From: Hyphomicrobiales bacterium
Lineage (GTDB): Bacteria > Pseudomonadota > Alphaproteobacteria > Rhizobiales > Kaistiaceae
Direction of reading: 5' to 3'
Assembly (NCBI GenBank): GCA_017305815.1
Contig: JAFKJZ010000162.1
Location: 1 to 13,517 of the forward strand
DNA: 13,517 nucleotides
Each line of letters begins with the position of its first letter. Position 1 is the stretch's first letter. Both the position numbers and the translations under genes were made by a program. Below, in pieces: positions 1 through 7,400 of this stretch. The notes beneath the pieces were generated by a model. The model did not search any database. It saw nothing but the letters and a program-made list of their open reading frames with translations, and was not told where the DNA came from.

Positions 1-760
1 CGTGGCGCACGCGCTCGTCTTCGTTGGAGGTCAGCAGATCCGCGACCGAGATCGTCAGGATCGCACCGTTCAGCGGCTGGCGCGGGCGGAAGCGCTTGAG
101 CAGCTTGAGGAAGCCTTCCCATTCGGCCTTGTCGGCCGCGGCATCGCTTTCCTGCGTCGTGTAGCGGCCGGCGGTATCCAGCAGCACGGTCTCGTCGGCG
201 AACCACCAGTCGCAGCTGCGTGTGCCGCCGACGCCGCGGATGCTTTCCTTGCCCATTTCCTCGGCCAGCGGGAAGCGCAGGCCGCTGTTGAGCAGGGCCG
301 TGGTCTTGCCCGAGCCCGGCGCGCCGATGAACACGTACCACGGAATCTGGTACAGGTATTTCTGGCCGAACTGGGCGAACAGCCCGGTTTCCTTGCGGCC
401 GCCGAAGCGCGTCTTCTTGAGCTGGGTCAGCGCGCGTTCGAAGTTGCCGCGCAACTCGTCGATGGCCGCGCGCGAGGGATCGTCCGGCGTGGCCGGCTTG
501 GCCTCGCGCAAGCCCATGACGGCGTCGATGAGCCGCGCGTTCATGCGCTGCTTCTTCCACAGGCGCAGCAGCAGGCGCAGCAGCACGAATGCGAAGATGC
601 CGACGATGATCCAGACGCGGACCGGCACCGGCTCCAGCGGCCGGTAGTTGGCAAAGGCGAACAGCGGGCCGAGGAACCAGATCGCCAGCGCGAGCGCGAG
701 CAGGCCCAGCGCGATGAACACGTGGCGGTTGAAGATCAGCGACAACAGACGGCGCAGCAC
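1..760 (-). CDS. tssM: Type VI secretion membrane protein TssM (IcmF family), N-terminal part, cut by window edge
   Basis: TssM is the large inner-membrane protein of the T6SS trans-envelope complex, working with TssL and the lipoprotein TssJ. The minus-strand frame is open for 253 codons to the window edge. It shows a hydrophobic segment at about residues 14-37, a second at 47-67, then a cytoplasmic nucleotide-binding-like domain with a Walker A motif GAPGSGKT (146-153) and a Walker B/G3-like motif LLDTAGRY (193-200), as in the IcmF family. Family members are usually over 1100 residues, so most of the gene, including the periplasmic domain, is missing because the window ends. I chose the GTG at 760 because it overlaps the tssL stop codon by one base (TAGTG) and is followed directly by the first membrane segment. 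It is co-transcribed with tssL. Confidence 0.93.
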   Translation of the reverse strand, partial: MLRRLLSLIFNRHVFIALGLLALALAIWFLGPLFAFANYRPLEPVPVRVWIIVGIFAFVLLRLLLRLWKKQRMNARLIDAVMGLREAKPATPDDPSRAAIDELRGNFERALTQLKKTRFGGRKETGLFAQFGQKYLYQIPWYVFIGAPGSGKTTALLNSGLRFPLAEEMGKESIRGVGGTRSCDWWFADETVLLDTAGRYTTQESDAAADKAEWEGFLKLLKRFRPRQPLNGAILTISVADLLTSNEDERVRH

Positions 761-2052
761 TAGCGGATCTCCTTGCTCAGCTCGACCGGCGAGGCGAACA
801 CCGTGATCTCGACACGGCGGTTCTGTGCGCGGCCGGCCGGCGTCGTGTTGTCGGCGATGGGGTCGGCTTCGCCGCGGCCCTCGGTGGTGATGCGTCCCGG
901 CGAGCGCACGGTCGCGTCGAGCTGCGCGGCGATCGCGCGCGCGCGCTCCTGCGACAGCTCCCAGTTCGACGGGAAGCGCACGCTGCGCATCGGCCGGTCG
1001 TCGGTATGGCCGCTGACGAGCACGCGGCCCTTCACCTCGGCGACGGCTGCGGCGATGCGGTCGACGATGTCGCGGTACTGCGGTCGCATCGTCGCGCTGC
1101 CGGATTCGAACAGGCCGTCGCCGCGTATCGTCACGGTGCTCTGCTCGGAATTCTCCTTGACCGAGACCAGGCCTTCGCGGATTTCCTTTTCGAGGAACTT
1201 GGAAAAGCGCAGCGGCGGCGGCGCGTCGCGCACGACCGGCGGCGGTGTCGGCAGCTTCAGCGCGCTGATCGCGATGAAGCTCTTGTCCGAGTGCGCCGCG
1301 AGCCAGAACGCGAGCAGCATGTAGAAGCCCACGCCGAGCACGACGGCGACGACGGCCGAGACCCAGACCGGAATCATGCCCCAGATCTTCGGCAGCTCGG
1401 CCGCGTGTCCCTGCCAGTGCAGCGACAGCGCGCGATCCGGCACGCCGCGCGCGGTCTTGATGATGTCGGCGAGGCGGCGCTTGAGGTTCTCGAGCTGGCT
1501 CTGGCCGTTGGAGACGATGCGGTAGCGGCCCTCGAAACCGAGCGCGATGCAGTAGTACATCAACTCTAAAACGTCTATGTACTGCGCCGGCGTCTGCGCG
1601 AGCTTGGCCAGCAGCTGGAAGAACTTCTCGCCGCCCCAGGTCTCGTTGTGGAACGTGACCAGCAGCGAGTTCTTCGACCAGGCACCCGAGCCGCCCCAGG
1701 GCGTCTGCGCCGCGGCTTCGTCGAGCACGGTGCACAGGCAGTAGCGCGCCGCGACGATGTGCTCGGCCGGTATGCCCTGTGCCTTCGCGTTCGCGTCGAA
1801 GCGGCGGATCTCGTCGGCCAGATAGTTCTTCAGCCGTTCCGGATCCGCGTTATGCACGAGGGTGCGGATCTGGTAGACGAGGTTGAGGATCGGATTGGCC
1901 AGTGCGATCAGCGGCGAGTTGCCGGACGGAATCTCCGGCTCGTGCGACTGCCAGACGGGCTGCGCGGCCGCCGACAGCGGCGCTGCGGCGCCGCCCGGGC
2001 TCGGCATCACGAAGGTGCGATTGTTGCCGGCGTTGAACGAAGGGTTGGACAT
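760..2052 (-). CDS. tssL: Type VI secretion protein TssL (DotU family) with fused C-terminal OmpA/MotB-like domain
   Basis: TssL is an inner-membrane component of the T6SS membrane complex and contacts TssM, TssK and the baseplate. This 430-residue protein has a Pro/Ala-rich start (1-45), a cytoplasmic DotU domain (about 46-215), one membrane segment (about 228-251), a proline-rich linker (268-280) and a periplasmic OmpA-like peptidoglycan-binding domain (about 300-425). The last carries SGHTDDRP (347-354), NWELSQERA (363-371) and NRRVEI (411-416). Short TssL proteins lack the OmpA part; this is the extended form that can anchor itself to the cell wall. The ATG at 2052 gives a sensible N-terminus, but the Shine-Dalgarno is weak. 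It is coupled to tssM by a one-base overlap and preceded by about 240 bases without a gene, which is longer than usual between tssK and tssL. Confidence 0.94.
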   Translation of the reverse strand: MSNPSFNAGNNRTFVMPSPGGAAAPLSAAAQPVWQSHEPEIPSGNSPLIALANPILNLVYQIRTLVHNADPERLKNYLADEIRRFDANAKAQGIPAEHIVAARYCLCTVLDEAAAQTPWGGSGAWSKNSLLVTFHNETWGGEKFFQLLAKLAQTPAQYIDVLELMYYCIALGFEGRYRIVSNGQSQLENLKRRLADIIKTARGVPDRALSLHWQGHAAELPKIWGMIPVWVSAVVAVVLGVGFYMLLAFWLAAHSDKSFIAISALKLPTPPPVVRDAPPPLRFSKFLEKEIREGLVSVKENSEQSTVTIRGDGLFESGSATMRPQYRDIVDRIAAAVAEVKGRVLVSGHTDDRPMRSVRFPSNWELSQERARAIAAQLDATVRSPGRITTEGRGEADPIADNTTPAGRAQNRRVEITVFASPVELSKEIR

Positions 2053-2105
2053 GGTCGCTTCAAGATCGTCTGAACAAGGCAGAATTTGGCTTGGCTGTTT
2101 TGAAA

Positions 2106-2124
2106 CCCCCTTGAGCCAAGGGGG
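2106..2124 (-). terminator. Perfect hairpin between tssK remnant and tssL, terminator- or attenuator-like
   Basis: CCCCCTTG and CAAGGGGG form a perfect 8-bp stem with a 3-base loop, 54 bases upstream of the tssL start. Read on the minus strand the hairpin is followed by TTTCAAAA, a short and broken T-run. It could stop or attenuate transcription coming from tssK, or only stabilise mRNA. The stem is seen; the function is inferred. Confidence 0.4.
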
Positions 2125-2294
2125 CGGCCAGGCGCCTGTGTGACGGGCGTTTGGCGCTGTTGTGGAGACAAGCCGCTGGGTACAGGAGCCGCGTTGGTGA
2201 CACTTGTCCGGATCTTTCCTCTGCAGGAGTTCAGTACCCGCCGGGATTCAGCGCGGCCCGGGGCGAGGGTGCCGGGCCGTGCCGCGAACGCCGC

Positions 2295-2411
2295 TCAGCG
2301 GCGCACGGCCCAGCATTCGAGTTCCAGGTCGGGGAATTCGCCGGCGACGTGCAGGGCCAGCGTGCCGGTGTTCTGCAGCTGCAGGACGATCTCGGGCGGC
2401 AGAACGATGCC
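2295..2411 (-). pseudogene. tssK: C-terminal remnant of type VI secretion baseplate protein TssK
   Basis: A minus-strand reading frame ends at 2295 with GEFPDLELECWAVRR, preceded by TLALHVA. This closely resembles the C-terminal strand of TssK, the baseplate adaptor that sits upstream of tssL in most T6SS operons, and the codons here are strongly G/C-ending, as expected for coding DNA. TssK is usually about 440-450 residues, but the resemblance stops after roughly 35 codons. The frame stays open further on, but its translation is no longer TssK-like, and a different coding frame appears on the opposite strand. The gene therefore looks cut, with the break near 2400-2411. The stop codon lies in the loop of a small palindrome, CGCCGC-TCA-GCGGCG (2289-2303). 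Family assignment rests on a short stretch recalled from family knowledge, so it is less sure than for tssL and tssM; the tssK-tssL-tssM order supports it. Confidence 0.6.
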
Positions 2412-2603
2412 CGTCGGTCGCCGGAGCTGCTGGGCCGGCTTGCCGACGCGGAACTCTCCCCCGCCGCCAACCGCGCCCTCGGCGTCCTGCTCGGCCAGGA
2501 GGCCTTCGGCCGCGTCGAGGCGGAGGCGGCGCTTCGCCGTGACTGGGCCGCGTTCCGGAGGCGCTTCGCCGTCGGCCGCAAGCAGGGGAAGCGGCGGCGG
2601 TAG
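2403..2603 (+). pseudogene. 3' tail of an unrecognised coding sequence, 5' end missing at the breakpoint
   Basis: I do not recognise this protein. In the plus-strand frame ending with TAG at 2601-2603, about 66 codons are protein-like: helical, Ala/Leu/Arg/Glu-rich (for example LADAELSPAANRALGVLLGQ), with strongly G/C-ending codons and a basic end GRKQGKRRR. Upstream of about 2400 the same frame loses coding character and runs antisense to the tssK tail, so no credible start exists. Its stop codon touches a Rhizobiales palindromic repeat, which often sits just behind gene ends. That fits a real gene end that lost its 5' part. It could instead be a chance open frame in GC-rich DNA. Confidence 0.3.
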
Positions 2604-2704
2604 AGCGCTTTCGAGCGAAGTGGATACCGGCTTTCGTGAAGAAACCGCGACAGGACAAAGAGTTGGATCGTTTCGTCGTTTCCGTGAAACGACGAAACGA
2701 TCCA
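2604..2704. repeat. Rhizobiales-type palindromic intergenic repeat
   Basis: The unit opens with CGCT-TTCG-AGCG (2606-2617), a mini-hairpin with a TTCG loop, continues through GAAGTGGATACCGG, and closes with a perfect 19-bp inverted repeat (2664-2682 and 2686-2704) around a CGT loop. The layout (AGCGCTTTCGAGCGAAGTGGATACCGG-like start, GTGAAGAAA, then long GTTTCGTCGTTTC/GAAACGACGAAAC arms) matches, from memory, a short palindromic repeat common between genes in Bradyrhizobium and relatives. It begins directly after the stop codon at 2603, so it may also serve as a transcription end. It is the strongest single taxonomic clue in the window. Confidence 0.75.
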
Positions 2705-2951
2705 GGCCTCGCCGTTTTCCCTTTCTTCGCGGCACTGAGCTGGTCTTCGCCCGGCGGATGCCCGCTCATTCCCAGTATCGGGAGATCGCCGGTCCGGATC
2801 GGCCCGTGAAAATCCCTCCCGCCGGCGCGCGAATCATCTCGCGAGCTTGTCATTGGAAGTTGCAGAGGCCGCCATTGTATGGTCCCGGCCGGGCACGCCG
2901 ATCGAATGCAATTGGATCTTTGTCAGACTTCTTTATTTTGAGGAGTGGATA
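2705..2951. other. Gene-free stretch before the sulfatase
   Basis: I see no credible gene here. The open frames that cross it on either strand lack a usable start or coding-like composition. Base composition becomes less GC-rich from about 2860, as in a promoter and leader region. The sulfatase Shine-Dalgarno AGGAG (2941-2945) ends it. TTGGAT and TATTTT boxes 16 bases apart occur near 2911-2938, but they would leave almost no leader before the start codon, so I do not call a promoter. Confidence 0.5.
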
Positions 2952-4673
2952 ATGAGCCTGCAGCATTCAATGTCTGATCGGGCCGCCATGAATTGTCGGC
3001 GCGCCGGTTTTGGTCTTCTCGCCGCTGGAATGATGGTGGCGTCGGCGCTGAGCAGCGCCGGCCCGGCGTTGGCTCAGGCGCCCGCCGAAAAGCCCAACAT
3101 CCTGGTGATCATGGGTGACGATGTCGGCTGGTTCAATATCGGCGCCTATCATCGCGGCATCATGTCGGGCAAGACGCCCAACCTCGACAGGCTGGCGTCG
3201 GAAGGCATGATGTTCACCGACTATTATGCCGAGGCGAGTTGCACCGCCGGCCGCGCCAACTTCATCACCGGCGAACTGCCGATCCGCACCGGCCTCACCA
3301 CCGTCGGCCAGGCCGGCGCAGATGTCGGCATGCCGGACCAGGCCGTGACGCTGGCCACCGTGCTCAAGGCGCAGGGCTACGAGACCGGGCAGTTCGGCAA
3401 GAATCACCTCGGCGACCTGAACAGGTATCTGCCGACCGTGCACGGCTTCGACGAGTTCTTTGGCTACTTGTACCATCTGGACGCCATGTCCGATCCCTAC
3501 TGGTACGATTACCCGCAGGACTGGATCGACAAATATGGCCCGCGCGACCTGATCCACAGCTACGCCACGGCGACGGACGACACCACGGTCGAGACGCGCT
3601 GGGGCAAGGTCGGCAAGCAGCGTATCGTCGACGAGGGTCCGCTGGCGCCGTTCCCGAACATGGAAGGGCGGCAGAACTGGCAGAAGGGCCGCGACGCCAA
3701 ATACAACATGGAGACGTTCGACGACGTGCTGGTCAAGGCCAGCAGCGACTTCATGGACAAGGCCAAGAAGGACGGCAAGCCGTTCTTCGTCTGGCACAAC
3801 ACCACGCGCATGCACGTCTTCACGTACATCCCGCCCAAGTATCAGGCGATGATGACGCCGACCTCGAACTATGGTCTCGAGGAAGCCGGCATGGCGCAGA
3901 TGGACGACAGCATCGGCGCGCTGTTGCAGCACGTGAAGGACATCGGCGAGGAAAACAACACCATCGTCATCTTCACGACCGACAACGGCGCCGAGGTGTT
4001 CACCTGGCCGGATGGCGGCATGACGCCGTTCAAGGCGACCAAGGGCACGACCTGGGAAGGCGGCTTCCGCGTGCCGGCGATCATCCGCTGGCCGGGGCAG
4101 GTCAAGCCGGGCAGCATCGAGAACGGTATATTCTCCGGCCTCGACTGGCTGCCGACGCTCGCGGCGGCTGCCGGCAATCCCGACATCAAGGAACAGCTGC
4201 TGAAGGGCGTCCAGCTCAACGGCCAGACCTACAAGAACCATCTGGACGGCTACAACCAGCTCGACCTGCTGCGGGGCAAGGGACCGTCGGCCCGGCATGA
4301 GCTGTTCTATTTCGGTGGCGCGAAGCTCGGCGCACTGCGCTTCGACGACTTCAAGTTCCAGTTCTTCCAGCAGCCCTATGGCTGGCCGGGCGAGAAGGTC
4401 ACGACCGACATGCCGACGATCGTCAACATCCGGCAGGACCCGTTCGAGAGGACGCCGTCGATCCGGGGCGAGACGATCAACGACATGGGTGGCGGCTACA
4501 TGAACGACTTCTACGCCCGCCAGTTCTGGCGCTTCGTTCTCGTGCAGAAGGCCGTTGCCGAGCTCGCGAGCACGGCGCTGGAATTTCCGCCGATGCAAGC
4601 GCCGGCCTCGTTCAATCTCGAGGCCGTCAAGGCGCAGATCGACGAGGCGCTGAAGAACCAGTCGGGCCAGTAG
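2952..4673 (+). CDS. Exported Cys-type sulfatase (arylsulfatase family)
   Basis: It hydrolyses sulfate esters in the periplasm or outside the cell, probably for sulfur scavenging; the substrate is not evident. Using the ATG at 2952 (573 aa), which follows AGGAG by 6 bases, there is a signal peptide with the hydrophobic core at about 19-40 and likely cleavage near ALAQA (39-43). The alkaline-phosphatase-fold sulfatase domain follows: metal ligands DD (56-57), the active-site motif CTAGR (97-101) with Cys97 to be converted to formylglycine, GKNHLGD (149-155) with Lys150 and His152, a histidine pair His282/His288, DNG (344-346), and KGTTWEGG (364-371). The motif has Ala where the classic CxPxR has Pro; the family signature allows (C/S)-x-(P/A)-x-R. 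An in-frame ATG at 2847 would place 35 unlikely residues before the signal peptide. No maturation enzyme is encoded nearby. It is monocistronic, with a hairpin just downstream. Confidence 0.92.
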   Translation: MSLQHSMSDRAAMNCRRAGFGLLAAGMMVASALSSAGPALAQAPAEKPNILVIMGDDVGWFNIGAYHRGIMSGKTPNLDRLASEGMMFTDYYAEASCTAGRANFITGELPIRTGLTTVGQAGADVGMPDQAVTLATVLKAQGYETGQFGKNHLGDLNRYLPTVHGFDEFFGYLYHLDAMSDPYWYDYPQDWIDKYGPRDLIHSYATATDDTTVETRWGKVGKQRIVDEGPLAPFPNMEGRQNWQKGRDAKYNMETFDDVLVKASSDFMDKAKKDGKPFFVWHNTTRMHVFTYIPPKYQAMMTPTSNYGLEEAGMAQMDDSIGALLQHVKDIGEENNTIVIFTTDNGAEVFTWPDGGMTPFKATKGTTWEGGFRVPAIIRWPGQVKPGSIENGIFSGLDWLPTLAAAAGNPDIKEQLLKGVQLNGQTYKNHLDGYNQLDLLRGKGPSARHELFYFGGAKLGALRFDDFKFQFFQQPYGWPGEKVTTDMPTIVNIRQDPFERTPSIRGETINDMGGGYMNDFYARQFWRFVLVQKAVAELASTALEFPPMQAPASFNLEAVKAQIDEALKNQSGQ

Positions 4674-4685
4674 CCCGCGCGATCG

Positions 4686-4710
4686 GCGGGGCGTCTTCGG
4701 CGCCCCGCTT
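4686..4710 (+). terminator. Hairpin after the sulfatase gene
   Basis: GCGGGGCG (4686-4693) pairs with CGCCCCGC (4701-4708) across a 7-base loop containing TTCG, 12 bases after the sulfatase stop codon. The following T-run is short (TTACT), so it is a GC-rich terminator-like stem rather than a textbook intrinsic terminator. Confidence 0.65.
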
Positions 4711-4802
4711 ACTCGATGTTTACGACACCTTGGATTGCGTCTTTCCATTGCAGCCGATACCAGTGATCCTGTCCGGGCATCGTTTCGCAATTGCAATGGC
4801 TT

Positions 4803-5801
4803 ATGTGGCAAACTCCTCCCCCGCCTGCATCCGAGGCCGAACGTCTCGCCGAACTGCAGAGCTACGACATTCTCGACACGACGCCGGATGAGCGCTTCGA
4901 CCGGATCACCCGGATCGCGTCGCGCTATTACGCGGCCGACGTCGCGTTCCTGAGCTTCATCGACGCCAGCCAGCAATGGATGAAATCGCGCAGTTGCGAC
5001 GCGCTGCATGAGCATATCGACCGCGACCAGGCCGTCTGCACGCTGGTGATCGCGGCGGACGACGACGTGGTGATCGAGGACATGCGGACGTCGCCGCGGC
5101 TGGATGGACATCCGATCGCCGGCAATCTACCCTGGCGCTTCTATGCCGGCGTGCCGCTGCGCGGCGAGCAGGGCCACATCATCGGCACGCTCTGCATCCT
5201 GCGCGAGGCGCCGGGCGCCCCTGCCGCCTTCAGCACCGACATCCTGCGCGATCTCGCCGCCATTTCCAGCCACGAGCTGCTGCTCGCCAAGCGCAACACC
5301 GAGCTGCGCAAGCTGAGCCATACCGACGCGCTGACCGGCCTCGCCAACCGCCGCATGTTCGACGACGAGTTCGAGCGGACCTGGCGGCGCGCCCGCCGCA
5401 CCGGCGAGCCCGCCTCGGTGCTCCTGATCGACCTCGACCATTTCAAGCAGATCAATGACGGGCTCGGTCATGCCGGCGGCGACGCCGTGCTGGCGCGATT
5501 CGGCCAGATGCTGCCCGGCTCGGCCCGGCGTTCCGACGACCTGGCCGCGCGCGTCGGCGGCGAGGAATTCGCGCTCATCCTGAGCGGCACCGACCAGGCC
5601 GGCGCGGCGATCGTGGCGCAGCGCCTGCTCGACGATCTCGCGGCGGCGGCGATCCCGCATCCGACGCGCGGCACCGCCTCGACCAGCATCGGCCTCGCGA
5701 CTCTCGCCTCCGGCGAGACGGCGGCCGACTGGCTGGCGCGCGCCGACCGCGGCCTCTATGCCGCCAAGGCCGCCGGCCGCGCCACCATGCGCGCGGGCTG
5801 A
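4803..5801 (+). CDS. GAF-GGDEF diguanylate cyclase
   Basis: It is predicted to make cyclic di-GMP from two GTP, with activity set by a ligand or redox signal at the GAF domain. With the ATG at 4803 it has 332 residues. A GAF domain spans about 18-145 (opening with LQSYDILDTTPDERFDRIT, a common start in this type), a short helix 150-172 links it, and a GGDEF domain spans about 173-330. The active-site loop reads GGEEF (252-256) and is intact. The product-inhibition site RxxD is present as RSDD (243-246), five residues before the loop. I see no membrane segment or signal peptide, so it is cytoplasmic. A TTG at 4791 would add four residues; neither start has a clear Shine-Dalgarno. It stands alone, convergent with nikE, with only 16 bases between the two stop codons. 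Confidence 0.93.
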   Translation: MWQTPPPPASEAERLAELQSYDILDTTPDERFDRITRIASRYYAADVAFLSFIDASQQWMKSRSCDALHEHIDRDQAVCTLVIAADDDVVIEDMRTSPRLDGHPIAGNLPWRFYAGVPLRGEQGHIIGTLCILREAPGAPAAFSTDILRDLAAISSHELLLAKRNTELRKLSHTDALTGLANRRMFDDEFERTWRRARRTGEPASVLLIDLDHFKQINDGLGHAGGDAVLARFGQMLPGSARRSDDLAARVGGEEFALILSGTDQAGAAIVAQRLLDDLAAAAIPHPTRGTASTSIGLATLASGETAADWLARADRGLYAAKAAGRATMRAG

Positions 5802-5815
5802 CCGGCGCGCCGGTC
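5800..5815. terminator. Palindrome between convergent genes
   Basis: GACCGGCG-CGCCGGTC is a perfect 16-base palindrome that overlaps the stop codon of the diguanylate cyclase gene and fills the gap before the nikE stop codon. It may act as a shared bidirectional transcription end, but there is no T-run on either side. Confidence 0.35.
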
Positions 5816-5817
5816 GG

Positions 5818-6624
5818 CTAGGCCGGTTCCAGCGATCGATGCACCGGCCGCGCCGGCAGGATGGCGGCCTGCAGCAGCCGGCCCTCGGCCGAGCGCAGTT
5901 CCAGCCCGCGTCCGACGGCGGCGTCCTCCTGGATCCGCCCTTCCGCCAGCACGATGACGCGGCTGCAGAAGAGGCGCACCAGGCGAAGGTCGTGCGTGAT
6001 GAACAGCACGGCCATCTTCAGGGTCGACTGCAGTTCCCTCAGCAGCGCGATCATCTGCATCTGCAGCACGAGGTCGAGATTGGAGACGGCTTCGTCCAGC
6101 ACCAGCAGTTTCGGCGCCGGCGCGATGGCGCGGGCGATGCAGACGCGCTGCAGCTGGCCGCCGCTCATCTGCGTCGGCAGCTTGCGGGCATCATCCGGTG
6201 CGAGGCCGACCTGCATCAGCAGCGAATGGACCCTGCGGTCGCGCGCGTCCGCGTCGAGCGTCGTCAGGTGGCGCAACGGCTCGGCGATGATGCGGCCGAC
6301 CGTATGGCGCGGGTTGGTGGCCCCGATCGAATCCTGGAACACGATCTGCACCGAGCGCCGGTAGGTCCGGTATGCCTCGCCGGAGAGGCCGCGCAGATCG
6401 CTTCCTTCGAAGGCGACGCTGCCGGCGTCCGGCCGCTCGAAGCCGAGCAGCAGCCGGCCGAGTGTGCTCTTGCCGGATCCGCTGCGGCCGAGCAGCGCGA
6501 TGCTCTCGCCGGCGGCTACATCGAGCGACACGTCGCGGAGCACCGCCTTCGGCGCGGATTTCCCGACCAGCGACGTGGTGGAATAGACCTTCGACACCGA
6601 GCGCGCGGAGAGGATGGGACTCAT
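5818..6624 (-). CDS. nikE: Nickel ABC importer, ATP-binding subunit NikE
   Basis: One of the two ATPases that power nickel uptake through NikBC. This 268-residue protein closely follows Escherichia coli NikE in order and wording of motifs: Walker A GRSGSGKS (46-53), Q-loop [12 protein letters not shown] (95-106), signature [14 protein letters not shown] (153-166), Walker B with catalytic Glu in [16 protein letters not shown] (173-188), and the switch histidine in [16 protein letters not shown] (208-223). The [12 protein letters not shown] and FITHDLRLV phrases, and the C-terminal [11 protein letters not shown], separate NikE from general oligopeptide (OppF/DppF) ATPases. The ATG at 6624 overlaps the nikD stop (ATGA), so translation is coupled. 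It is the last gene of the operon. Confidence 0.93.
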   Translation of the reverse strand: MSPILSARSVSKVYSTTSLVGKSAPKAVLRDVSLDVAAGESIALLGRSGSGKSTLGRLLLGFERPDAGSVAFEGSDLRGLSGEAYRTYRRSVQIVFQDSIGATNPRHTVGRIIAEPLRHLTTLDADARDRRVHSLLMQVGLAPDDARKLPTQMSGGQLQRVCIARAIAPAPKLLVLDEAVSNLDLVLQMQMIALLRELQSTLKMAVLFITHDLRLVRLFCSRVIVLAEGRIQEDAAVGRGLELRSAEGRLLQAAILPARPVHRSLEPA

Positions 6625-7400
6625 GCGACCTCCGGATAGAGCGCCATGTGCGCTTCGACCAGTTCGCGGGTCGCGGCGCGCTGCGGGTTGTCGAAGATCT
6701 CGCGGGTCGGCGCCGTCTCGATGATGCGGCCGTTCTCCATCACCGCCACCTCGTCGGCGAGCCGCGCCACGACGCCCATGTCATGCGTGATCATGAGGAC
6801 GCCGAGATTGCGGCGGCGGGCGAGGTCGTCGAGCAGGTCGAGGATCCGCGCCTGGACGATGAGGTCGAGGTCTGTCGTCGGCTCGTCGGCGAACAGGAAC
6901 GGCGCGTCCGAAAGCAGCGCCAGCGCGATCATCGCCCGCTGCAGCATGCCGCCGCTCATCTCGAACGGATGCAACTGTAGTACCGCGTCGCCATCCTCGA
7001 GGCCGACGGTCGCGAACGCCTCCAGCGTCCGGCCACGCCAGCCGGAATCGAGCTTGCCGACCGCGCGCAGCGTTTCCCTGGCGTGATCCGCCATGGTGAG
7101 GACCGGATTGAAGGCCGAGCGCGGGTTCTGCAGGATCGTCGCCACGAGGTGGCCTCGCAGCTTTTCCGGTGCGATGGGCCGGCCGTCATGGAGCACGCGG
7201 CCGGCGGTGACCCGGACGCCGGGCGGCAGCACGCCCTGCGCGCCGCCGCAGGTCATTGACTTGCCGCACCCGCTGGCACCGACGAGGGCGAGGATGCGCC
7301 CGCGCCGGATCGTCAGGCTGGCGCCGTCGACGAGGACGTGGTCGTGGTCGCCATGCCTGGCCGCGATGCGCAGGTCTTCGATGGTGAGCGTCTCGGTCAA
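6621..7400 (-). CDS. nikD: Nickel ABC importer, ATP-binding subunit NikD
   Basis: Partner ATPase of NikE. From the TTG at 7400 it has 259 residues, close to the 254 of E. coli NikD. Motifs: Walker A GASGCGKS (41-48), Q-loop [15 protein letters not shown] (89-103), signature MSGGMLQR (148-155), Walker [13 protein letters not shown] (168-179) with Glu173, and switch histidine His206 in [18 protein letters not shown]. The QNPRSAFNP and [11 protein letters not shown] wording is NikD-like. The TTG start overlaps the nikC stop (TTGA), and no in-frame ATG exists before the Walker A motif, so TTG is the best choice although it is a rare start codon. The frame stays open upstream of this point, but there it runs inside nikC and is not coding. 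Confidence 0.92.
   Translation of the reverse strand: MTETLTIEDLRIAARHGDHDHVLVDGASLTIRRGRILALVGASGCGKSMTCGGAQGVLPPGVRVTAGRVLHDGRPIAPEKLRGHLVATILQNPRSAFNPVLTMADHARETLRAVGKLDSGWRGRTLEAFATVGLEDGDAVLQLHPFEMSGGMLQRAMIALALLSDAPFLFADEPTTDLDLIVQARILDLLDDLARRRNLGVLMITHDMGVVARLADEVAVMENGRIIETAPTREIFDNPQRAATRELVEAHMALYPEVA

Noticed and set aside
2..763. Plus-strand 253-codon open frame at the left edge
   Set aside because: It is antisense to TssM, which has clear Walker motifs and membrane segments; the plus-strand product is Arg/Gln/Ala-rich, as is usual for shadows of GC-rich genes.
2151..2400. 5' part of a 150-codon plus-strand frame
   Set aside because: The translation is not protein-like, third positions lack the G/C bias of neighbouring genes, and it runs antisense to the TssK tail. 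Only the part after about 2403 is kept.
2967..5111. 714-codon minus-strand open frame
   Set aside because: It spans the sulfatase, the intergenic hairpin and the start of the diguanylate cyclase in antisense; both plus-strand genes have full catalytic motifs.
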